Below are positions 1-4,779 of a DNA stretch of 5,096 nucleotides, in pieces. The stretch lies in assembly GCA_002683515.1 (NCBI GenBank), contig NYTN01000020.1, forward strand, positions 2,064 to 7,159, read 5' to 3'. Each line of letters begins with the position of its first letter. Within the stretch, counting starts at the first letter, position 1. This DNA comes from Rhodobiaceae bacterium (GTDB lineage: Bacteria; Pseudomonadota; Alphaproteobacteria; RS24). Position numbers and translations under genes: made by a program. The notes under the pieces were generated by a model. It did no database searches and was not told the DNA's origin. It saw only the letters and a list, made by a program, of their open reading frames with translations.

Positions 1-2
1 AT

Positions 3-326
3 CACTACAGAGCATATCTTGCAAGGGGCATACTACTTTACGATCAAGGACAAAGAGACAAAGGTATTACCGATATTAAGCGTAGCCATGCGATTTTGCC
101 AACGGCGGAAGGGAGCTACTACCTGAGCGAGCATGAGATGGCATTGAAAAACTATGCTAGAGCTAAAGGCTATTATTCAGAGGCATCTAGCAGCCCTGGA
201 AAATTTAGAGAATTGGCAGAACAAAAAATGATGGTGGCTGATCAAAAAGTAAACCCCAAAAAGTATATCCAAGCCAAGGTTGGTATTGTGGAACCGGCTC
301 AAGGTGGTATTAAGTTAACTAATTAA
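3..326 (+). CDS. C-terminal part of a TPR protein, probably an M48-family metalloprotease (5' end outside window)
   Basis: The frame is open from the first bases of the window, so the start lies upstream; no start codon inside the window is convincing. The visible 107 residues begin HYRAYLARGILLYDQGQ and contain alternating helical TPR-like pairs (AYLARG, Y-D-Q-G-Q, YYLSE, A--YY-EA), ending in a region with NPKKYIQAKVGI and a TAA stop at 324-326. The segment LPTAEGSYYLSE followed by a YY-EA helix and then NP-Y resembles, from memory, the TPR tail of periplasmic M48 metalloproteases in gammaproteobacteria. The catalytic HEXXH region would lie upstream and is not visible, so the protease assignment is inference; the TPR assignment is firmer. 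The frame continues with family-like sequence after the stop (see the next entry), so this end may be a premature truncation. It is co-directional with the following genes but separated from them by 385 bases, and no flagellar role is evident. Confidence 0.55.
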   Translation, partial: HYRAYLARGILLYDQGQRDKGITDIKRSHAILPTAEGSYYLSEHEMALKNYARAKGYYSEASSSPGKFRELAEQKMMVADQKVNPKKYIQAKVGIVEPAQGGIKLTN

Positions 327-530
327 GCTAAATCTCCTGTAAATAATATTCGACTACAGTTATCTAACGGCGCACCAGCGCAAATAATAATTTAGGACAA
401 ATCCATAGATGCCAGGCAGTCAGTGATTGTTTGCTCGCAATTCAGAGTAGGAGCATATCCTCGAAGTAAGCAGATTTTTGAAGTAAAAATGATTAGCGTT
501 AATGTCGCAAGGCCTCTAAAAGAATTATAG
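327..530 (+). pseudogene. Decayed in-frame extension of the upstream TPR/M48-like gene
   Basis: Reading on in exactly the same frame after the TAA at 324-326 gives AKSPVNNIRLQLSNGAPAQI, then a TAG at 393-395, then DKSIDARQSVIVCSQFRVGA and on to FEVKMISVNVARPLKEL with a final TAG at 528-530. This has the look of a beta-rich C-terminal domain (SPV-NIRLQL strand, an AR-SV-V strand, F-VKMISVNVA strand) that I recall following the TPRs in M48-family proteins, where a motif like N-SPV-V--I is common. Only substitutions are needed to restore a full-length product, because no frameshift separates the pieces. The simplest reading is nonsense mutations in a gene that has lost its last ~65 residues. Alternatives are sequence errors, or chance similarity in non-coding DNA. 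Confidence 0.45.
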
Positions 531-711
531 TCCAGCAGATGGCTAGTCGTTTAGTTTTGTTTATTACTGTCGATGTAACAAACATTGTCAACCGAACTTT
601 TTAGTAGTGCCCCATTGAATTTATGGATAACCATGGCTACAGTGGAATTTGGTAATCATTACTTGAACCGTTGTTGCTAACACAGAACAGATCAGTCTCT
701 CAAGGAGCGTT
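531..711 (+). other. Intergenic leader region before the small-gene pair
   Basis: No coding frame is convincing here. It holds the candidate sigma-28 promoter, a short inverted repeat GTAAT-C-ATTAC just before the end of the stretch, and the ribosome binding site AAGGAG (702-707) of the next gene. I see no clear rho-independent terminator for the upstream gene. Confidence 0.4.
550..576 (+). promoter_or_regulatory. Candidate sigma-28 (FliA) promoter for the small-gene pair
   Basis: TTTAGTTT (550-557), an 11-base spacer, then GTCGATGT (569-576). The spacing equals the E. coli FliA consensus (TAAAGTTT-N11-GCCGATAA), and 11 of 16 positions match, including the CGAT core. Its -10 box differs at one base from that of the stronger fliS promoter in this window (GCCGATGT). 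It would give a leader of roughly 125 bases before the ATG at 712. The -35 box is imperfect, so this is a candidate only. Confidence 0.4.
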
Positions 712-918
712 ATGGAAAATCAAAATCCGCCCTGCAAATTCTGCCAACGCACCAGACTATTTGTTGCTCTTGCCTTACTTGCCTTCGTTCTTTTTAGTGT
801 TCAACCTGAATCAAATTTTCTGGAAGGTGTTGATATTACTAGTGCATTCACGTGGATGCTACTTGCCAGTGTTGGAGTATTAGTGTGTTGGAAGGCGTAT
901 GGAGAGTATTGGAAGTAA
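712..918 (+). CDS. Small two-helix inner-membrane protein with an N-terminal CxxC motif, unknown function
   Basis: A 68-residue protein of no family I recognise. The ATG is preceded by AAGGAG four bases upstream, which supports both the gene and this start. The N-terminus has a Pro-Pro-Cys-Lys-Phe-Cys motif (C8, C11) followed by QRTR, then two hydrophobic stretches at about residues 16-30 and 45-60. A short polar loop (QPESNFLEGVD) joins them, and the end is charged and aromatic (KAYGEYWK); C59 lies in the second helix. By the positive-inside rule the cysteine-bearing N-terminus (KFCQRTR) should be cytoplasmic, making a hairpin with both ends inside. The next gene starts four bases after its stop, so the two are probably co-transcribed. 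A larger frame in the alternative phase (671-883) lacks a good ribosome site and a sensible protein composition. Real gene likely; function not known. Confidence 0.62.
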   Translation: MENQNPPCKFCQRTRLFVALALLAFVLFSVQPESNFLEGVDITSAFTWMLLASVGVLVCWKAYGEYWK

Positions 919-922
919 GGAT

Positions 923-1135
923 ATGGAACCGTTTTATAAACAGGCCGCTATTGACGAAAAGCCTAATTGCTGGAACTGCAAGTATTTCCATATAACTCAT
1001 GATTCTAAAAGACCTTACAGTTGTTCAATGATGGGGTTTAAATCTAGAAGATTGCCGTGTCATGAGGTTACTCAAATTGAAGGAAGCCGATGCTATAGTT
1101 TTGTTCCCAAAATACAGAGACAGAAAAGTATATAA
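923..1135 (+). CDS. Small cysteine-motif protein (putative metal-binding), hypothetical
   Basis: With the ATG at 923, the 70-residue product carries C16-x2-C19-KYF, then P31-Y-S-C34, GFKS (38-41), L-P-C46 and C57 near the end. The order CxxCKY ... P-x-x-C ... GFKS-x-x-LP ... C-x-x-F matches a widespread family of small uncharacterised proteins, sometimes loosely labelled uracil-DNA glycosylase-like in databases. I recall this from general knowledge, and no glycosylase activity is implied. The spaced cysteines suggest a bound metal such as zinc. No signal peptide or membrane helix is visible, so it is probably cytoplasmic. GGAAG (911-915) sits seven bases before this ATG. An in-frame ATG at 899 would add eight residues and overlap the previous gene by 20 bases, with GGAAGG only three bases away; it cannot be excluded. 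It follows the membrane-protein gene with a four-base gap, and the stator operon starts 197 bases downstream. Confidence 0.65.
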   Translation: MEPFYKQAAIDEKPNCWNCKYFHITHDSKRPYSCSMMGFKSRRLPCHEVTQIEGSRCYSFVPKIQRQKSI

Positions 1136-1332
1136 AGAGCCTTTTTGCTGAGTAATCGCGAAGCCTAGTGGCTGTGTTACGACATGCTTTGTTATTATCG
1201 TCGCCATTTGCAAATGAATTGTAACAAGGTCAAAAGTTTAGAGATGAAGATAAGTAGAAGGCGGTCGTCGCTCTAAATAGGGTTACAAAACGTGTAGATT
1301 TGACGTAGTAGTTAATTAAATAGGATTTAATT
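1136..1332 (+). other. Intergenic region before the stator operon
   Basis: No coding sequence is supported. It contains the palindrome at 1205-1216, the TTGTAAC/GTTACAA inverted repeat and the inverted repeat around the ribosome site of the A gene. I found no sigma-28 or sigma-54 promoter with acceptable spacing. The stator operon may use an undetected sigma-70-type promoter or read through from the small-gene pair, since I see no strong terminator after 1135. Confidence 0.4.
1205..1216. repeat. 12-bp perfect palindrome upstream of the stator operon
   Basis: CATTTGCAAATG is a perfect two-fold palindrome 117 bases before the stator ATG. Nearby, TTGTAAC (1219-1225) and GTTACAA (1282-1288) form a 7-base inverted repeat. 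The arrangement could be an operator or could be chance. No known regulator site is recognised. Confidence 0.3.
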
Positions 1333-1333
1333 A
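1313..1333 (+). promoter_or_regulatory. AT-only inverted repeat enclosing the stator gene's ribosome binding site
   Basis: TAATTAAAT (1313-1321) and ATTTAATTA (1325-1333) are exact reverse complements separated only by AGG, the Shine-Dalgarno core of the A-subunit gene. The right arm includes the A of the ATG. In mRNA this could form a nine-pair A-U hairpin displaying AGG in the loop and covering the space before the start codon. All pairs are A-U, so stability is modest. Confidence 0.45.
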
Positions 1334-2109
1334 TGGATATAGCCACACTAGCTGGGGTTTTGGCGTTTTTAGGCGCTATGGTTTATGGGATCACTGGTGA
1401 TGGGGAGGGACTCGCGGTTATGTGGCAACCCCAGGGCATGGTGATCGTTCTTGCAGGAACCTTTGGCATTGTTCTTCTTCGTTCAACCTTAGGTGAGTTT
1501 GCTACCATGTTTGTTGGGATTGGCAAGACCTTCAGACACCAAGTGGATAAGCCAGAGGATTTAATTGACCAGTTAGTGGAGCTAGCAACCATTGCCCGTA
1601 AAGATGGGATGATCGCACTAGAGGGCCAGGAGATTAGTAACCGAATGCTGTCTAAGGGTGTTAGTGCGTTGGTTGATGGAAATGATGCCTTATATATTCG
1701 CACAGCTTTAGAGCGGGATATGTTAATTACTGCAAGCCGTCATGATTCTGCAAGGGGAACACTTCAAGCATTCGGTGATACGGCTCCCGCGATGGGGATG
1801 ATTGGAACCCTGATTGGTCTTGTGAAGTTGTTGAAGAATTTAGAAAGTAATCCTGGAGGAATTGGGGATGCGATGTCTGTGGCCTTGTTGACGACCTTCT
1901 ATGGTGCCTTGCTAGCTAACGGGTTGTTTCTACCATGGGCTCAGAAATTAGAGAATCATGCGAAGCGGGAAGAAAGAAATAGCGAACTCATTATAGAGGG
2001 CGTGATATTTATTCAGAAGGGGGGGAATCCAAGATTATTGGGTGATCTCTTGTCATCCTTCCTTTCCCCAAAGGCCAATCTCAAGAGACAAGCTGAAGCA
2101 TCAAATTAA
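1333..2109 (+). CDS. pomA: Flagellar stator subunit A, MotA/PomA type
   Basis: A 258-residue inner-membrane protein matching the MotA/PomA family at full length. It opens MDIATLAGV like Vibrio PomA (MDLATLLGL). Membrane segments lie at about residues 3-20, 35-52, 147-168 and 178-201. The cytoplasmic loop holds PEDLIDQLVELA and ARKDGMIALE, giving R89, K90 and E97, the charged residues that contact rotor protein FliG in PomA and MotA. TM3 carries FGDTAPAMGMIGTLIGLV (P152, T159) and TM4 VALLTTFYGALLAN (T187). These align with PomA P151, T158 and T186; the two threonines are associated with Na+ coordination in Vibrio, so Na+ coupling is the better guess, though inferred. Five A subunits are expected to surround a B dimer and rotate to drive the motor. 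The ATG has AGGA seven bases upstream. The next gene starts 18 bases after the stop. This is the only A subunit for two B genes. Confidence 0.93.
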   Translation: MDIATLAGVLAFLGAMVYGITGDGEGLAVMWQPQGMVIVLAGTFGIVLLRSTLGEFATMFVGIGKTFRHQVDKPEDLIDQLVELATIARKDGMIALEGQEISNRMLSKGVSALVDGNDALYIRTALERDMLITASRHDSARGTLQAFGDTAPAMGMIGTLIGLVKLLKNLESNPGGIGDAMSVALLTTFYGALLANGLFLPWAQKLENHAKREERNSELIIEGVIFIQKGGNPRLLGDLLSSFLSPKANLKRQAEASN

Positions 2110-2127
2110 AAGGGATTTTTAACTCAG

Positions 2128-3207
2128 ATGGCTGCTGAACAAACGCTTGATAGTGACATTACGATAGAGGCCCCACCCGAACGCCCCAAAAAATGCCCTC
2201 GATGTCGGCCCGTGGCGCCGGGTTGGATGACTACATTTGCTGACATGGCAACCTTACTTATGGCTCTTTTCGCATTGATGTATAACTTTGCAGAAATGGA
2301 TCAGCGGAAAAAAGCTATAGCTTTAGGATCATTAAATGCAGCTTTTGGAGCGAAGGTTATTGTGCCTGTTATTGATATTCCAATTGCCGAAAGCTCGATG
2401 ATCTCAGACTTACTAAGTACTAGCGATTCACTAAAGAAATTAAGTCAAGAGGAGCTATTAGCACTTCAGACGGAACAAACTTTCACAGAGTTAAAAAAGA
2501 GCTTAGCGCCCGAAATTAAAGATGGTCAAGTAGTCCTTAGAAAGGAAGACAGTAAGGTTATTGTCGAATTGCAGTCATTTAGCGCAAAGGATGAGGCGAC
2601 TCAAAATTACTACTTGAGACAAAATGTGCTAGGTATTACGGAAAAGGTTCTAAGCGCCCAGGCTCAAACCTCTGCAGAGATAGAGGTTCGAAAACAAGAC
2701 CTTGCCGCACTTGAGGCAATGAAGGAGAGGCGCCGGCAAAATTCTAAGATGCAATATGATCGTTTAAGCCTAGATCTTAGGGATAGCATTTCACGTGGTG
2801 AAATGACATTAGTTTTAAAAGATGAGGATCTGATAATTCGGCTTGCTGGTGAGGGATCATTTATTTCAGGAAGTGACAGTTTACAGCCTCGGTTTGAAAC
2901 TTTATTACTTAAAATTGGAGATCAACTAGCGCTGTCCAAAGGGCGCATTAGGATTGAGGGGCATACAGACAATACCAAAATAGCTTTTAGCGAACGATTC
3001 ATGTCCAACTGGGATCTTTCTTCGGCTAGATCATCCTCGGTTGCTTCTGTGCTTATCAAGGAAGCTGGGATTGACGTGGATAGATTAATAGTTGCAGGAC
3101 TGGCAGATTCTGTTCCGCTCGAAAGTAATAATACGGCAAATGGTCGAGCGACGAACAGAAGAATAGAGATTATTGTTAGGGGAAGCATTGAGGGTAATTC
3201 TCTATGA
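2128..3207 (+). CDS. motB: Flagellar stator subunit B (first copy), MotB/PomB type with OmpA-like domain
   Basis: A 359-residue protein, longer than E. coli MotB or Vibrio PomB (both a little over 300). A cytoplasmic tail with KKCPRCRP (C23, C26) leads into the single membrane helix at about 34-55. The helix carries WMTTFADMATLLMALF, with D39 corresponding to the ion-carrying Asp of PomB (D24). FAEMD and GSLNAAFG (67-74) follow, like the PomB stretch after the helix that contributes to the plug. The C-terminal OmpA-like peptidoglycan-binding domain (about 225-350) includes EGHTDN (D281), SNWDLSSAR (R301), GLADS and the NRRIEI end. A module resembling the start of this domain also occurs earlier, near 130-148, separated from the second by a charged helical region rich in K, E, R and Q (about 157-217). 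The GGGA ribosome site sits 12 bases before the ATG, which is rather long. It lies 18 bases after the A gene and overlaps the second B gene. Confidence 0.92.
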   Translation: MAAEQTLDSDITIEAPPERPKKCPRCRPVAPGWMTTFADMATLLMALFALMYNFAEMDQRKKAIALGSLNAAFGAKVIVPVIDIPIAESSMISDLLSTSDSLKKLSQEELLALQTEQTFTELKKSLAPEIKDGQVVLRKEDSKVIVELQSFSAKDEATQNYYLRQNVLGITEKVLSAQAQTSAEIEVRKQDLAALEAMKERRRQNSKMQYDRLSLDLRDSISRGEMTLVLKDEDLIIRLAGEGSFISGSDSLQPRFETLLLKIGDQLALSKGRIRIEGHTDNTKIAFSERFMSNWDLSSARSSSVASVLIKEAGIDVDRLIVAGLADSVPLESNNTANGRATNRRIEIIVRGSIEGNSL

Positions 3208-4187
3208 GTTCTGAGTTAGATATGGGAACCACGCGCGACAAAGGTTGTGAGAGATGTCCAACGGGAGCCGGGATGTGGATGGCAACTTTTTCTGATATGG
3301 CCATTTTGTTGATGGCCATGTTTGTGCTTCTAATCGCTCTAGCTGAAACAGCGAAAATAAGAGATACCATGTTTTCAGTGCCAGGAGATGAGCAAAGTGG
3401 TTATGGCACGCAAGATGAGATCGATTCAGACCTAGCGCCCTCTGGTTATCAAGGAGCCTCTTCCAATTCTGATACCAATGAAGGCTATGATGTTGTAGTT
3501 AAGGCTCTTGCGAAAGAGATTGATGAAGGAACGGTCGATGTTGAAATAGAGGATGAGCGTATTATAGTCAATGTGAGTAGCTCAGATAATCCTAGCTCTA
3601 CCACGGCGAAAGTTCAGCAAGAGCAATTAGAAATTTATATGAAAGTAGCTCAAGCTCAGCGGGAAGTTAAGGTCGGCGTAAAAATTGCTCAAGACTCCGA
3701 GGGAACTACTTCCGACGCAGAAGAATGGGAGGCAATGTTTTCTGCACAATACCGAAGAGTCAGACAAAAATTGGAGACCGCCATAGAGAAAGGTCGTGTA
3801 GAGGTTATTAGGGAAGGCGACAAGATTATTGTAAGGCTCGCATCGCAAGGCTCTTTCAAGAGTGGCTCAGCGATCTTGCAGGATGAATTTGGATTATTGC
3901 TAGATGACGTTGGCAGTGCAATTAGTGAGGTTGAGGGATTAATAACAATCGAGGGGCACACTGATAATATTCCAATTTCCTCATTTGGAACAAGATTTAG
4001 ATCTAACTGGGATTTGTCTGCTGGCCGTTCCGGTGCAGTGGCAGACTATTTGTTGACCAAGTATTCTTTTAAAACTGGGCTGATGGTGTCTGGACTAGCA
4101 GACACCAAACCAATAGCTTCAAATAATACAGATGCGGGTAGAGCGACAAATCGCCGAATTGAAATTGTCATTGACGGCAGTTTCTAA
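3204..4187 (+). CDS. motB: Flagellar stator subunit B (second, divergent copy), MotB/PomB type with OmpA-like domain
   Basis: A 327-residue paralogue of the preceding gene, starting in its stop codon (ATGA, 3204-3207), so translation is probably coupled. The short tail has KGCERCP (C15, C18). The single helix (about 25-47) carries MWMATFSDMAILLMAMFVLL with ion-binding D31, in F-S-D rather than F-A-D context. After the helix, LAETAKIRDTMFSVPGDEQS lacks the GS-x4-FG element of the first copy and is followed by an acidic, Ser/Asn/Gly-rich linker (about 61-95). A strand module at 106-124 is repeated at 194-212, leading into the OmpA-like domain. That domain includes GSFKSGSAIL, EGHTDN (D254), SNWDLSAGR (R275), GLADT and NRRIEI. 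Both copies keep the Asp and Arg that in OmpA-like domains contact the diaminopimelate of peptidoglycan, so it should anchor. It may pair with the first B, form its own dimers, or be an alternative B. It is the last gene of the operon, with a terminator 13 bases after its stop. Confidence 0.92.
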   Translation: MSSELDMGTTRDKGCERCPTGAGMWMATFSDMAILLMAMFVLLIALAETAKIRDTMFSVPGDEQSGYGTQDEIDSDLAPSGYQGASSNSDTNEGYDVVVKALAKEIDEGTVDVEIEDERIIVNVSSSDNPSSTTAKVQQEQLEIYMKVAQAQREVKVGVKIAQDSEGTTSDAEEWEAMFSAQYRRVRQKLETAIEKGRVEVIREGDKIIVRLASQGSFKSGSAILQDEFGLLLDDVGSAISEVEGLITIEGHTDNIPISSFGTRFRSNWDLSAGRSGAVADYLLTKYSFKTGLMVSGLADTKPIASNNTDAGRATNRRIEIVIDGSF

Positions 4188-4199
4188 AGATACATAGAA

Positions 4200-4229
4200 A
4201 AGGGTAATGCTTTCTGAAGCGCTACCCTT
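4200..4229. terminator. Bidirectional terminator between the stator operon and fliS
   Basis: Arms AAGGGTAATGCTT and AAGCGCTACCCTT flank a TCTG loop. Eleven of 13 positions form Watson-Crick pairs, one is T-G, and one (A-C) is mismatched. On the minus strand the hairpin ends in CCCTTTTC, a short T-run fitting termination of fliS. On the + strand a T-run is less adjacent (TTTTT near 4242), but the hairpin starts 13 bases after the stator stop codon. Confidence 0.75.
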
Positions 4230-4260
4230 ACGAGAAGTAATGTTTTTGAGCTTGGATCGC

Positions 4261-4680
4261 TTAGGAGGCCAAGGAGACGTTTACATCCCTGTCCAATAAT
4301 TGGGGGACTAGAGACCAAGCATCCTTAATTTCACTCATGAGAAATTTTACCTCTTGGATGCCCTCTACATCGTTTCTGATATTTGCTTTCAAAAGTCTTC
4401 TAACACAGTAGTCGTAAAGCTCTGATAAGTTTGTTGCCAGTTCCTCTCCTTTTTCAAAATCTAATGCACTCTGTAAACCAAGAATTATTTTGGTCGCTCT
4501 ACCGATACAATCATTTTTGCCTTTAATATCATTTCGATCGAAATGACCCTCGGCATCTGCCAAAGAAGCCATAAGACCGTCAAAAAGCATCTGAATTAAT
4601 TGAACACTGTCCGCATACGGGACAGCAGAAGAAACATCTACATTTCGGTAAGCATTTGCACCACGATTTTTATAAGCCAT
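4261..4680 (-). CDS. fliS: Flagellin export chaperone FliS
   Basis: A 139-residue, all-helical protein of the usual FliS size. Family hallmarks run in order: the short N-terminal helix with conserved Y11; QLIQMLFDGLMASLADA (27-43); a helix beginning near D51 with IGRATKIILGLQSALDFE (59-76); GEELATNLSELYDYCVRRL (78-96); KANIRND; and EVKFLMSEIKDAW (110-122). FliS binds the C-terminal part of newly made flagellin in the cytoplasm, prevents early polymerisation and hands it to the export gate through FlhA. The minus-strand ATG is preceded by AGGA about nine bases away, inside a repeated AGGAC-AGGAC sequence. A strong sigma-28 promoter (4717-4743) lies just upstream, consistent with late flagellar expression. 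The usual partner fliD and the flagellin genes are not adjacent: the upstream neighbour is a Sel1-repeat gene in the same direction, and the stator operon converges from the other side. Confidence 0.95.
   Translation of the reverse strand: MAYKNRGANAYRNVDVSSAVPYADSVQLIQMLFDGLMASLADAEGHFDRNDIKGKNDCIGRATKIILGLQSALDFEKGEELATNLSELYDYCVRRLLKANIRNDVEGIQEVKFLMSEIKDAWSLVPQLLDRDVNVSLAS
4529..4546. repeat. 18-bp perfect palindrome inside fliS
   Basis: TCATTTCGATCGAAATGA reads identically on both strands. It lies within codons for residues 45-51 (GHFDRND) of FliS. It may be a protein-binding site, an RNA structure, or chance. Confidence 0.4.
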
Positions 4681-4716
4681 TATTTGTCCTGTCCTGTTTT
4701 AACCCGCTCAGATATT

Positions 4717-4743
4717 ACATCGGCCCCACAGAATAAAACTTTA
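4717..4743 (-). promoter_or_regulatory. Sigma-28 (FliA) promoter of fliS
   Basis: On the minus strand TAAAGTTT (4736-4743), an 11-base spacer and GCCGATGT (4717-4724). The -35 matches the E. coli FliA consensus at all eight positions and the -10 at six of eight, with exact spacing. Transcription would start near 4709, giving a leader of about 30 bases before the fliS ATG at 4680. It lies in the gap between the Sel1 gene and fliS, so fliS need not depend on the upstream gene's transcript. Confidence 0.85.
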
Positions 4744-4779
4744 GCTTCTTACAGGTTATTTTTTCTAATACGAGCCCTA

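Noticed and set aside
51..76. CAAAGAGA ... ACCGATAT resembling a sigma-28 promoter inside the TPR gene
   Set aside because: The spacer is one base short, the -35 is poor, and it lies inside coding sequence far from any start.
671..883. Alternative 70-codon + strand frame overlapping the small membrane protein gene
   Set aside because: No good ribosome site. The competing frame at 712 has AAGGAG at proper spacing and a coherent two-helix protein.
1194..1201. Minus-strand -10-like box (GACGATAA)
   Set aside because: Nothing resembling a -35 box lies at the correct distance, and there is no minus-strand gene downstream to serve.
1025..1213. Minus-strand frame of 62 codons opposite the cysteine-motif gene
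   Set aside because: No ribosome site or recognisable motif, and it is antisense to a gene with conserved-looking cysteine spacing.
1232..1253. Sigma-28-like AAAAGTTT with GAAGATAA before the stator operon
   Set aside because: The spacer is 6 bases instead of about 11 and the -10 lacks the CGAT core.
1300..1328. TTGACG as a sigma-70 -35 box for the stator operon
   Set aside because: The matching -10 position falls on the ribosome binding site and has no TATAAT-like sequence.
3627..3961. Minus-strand frames opposite the second B subunit gene
   Set aside because: Low-complexity shadow translations of the strongly supported + strand gene, with no motifs of their own.
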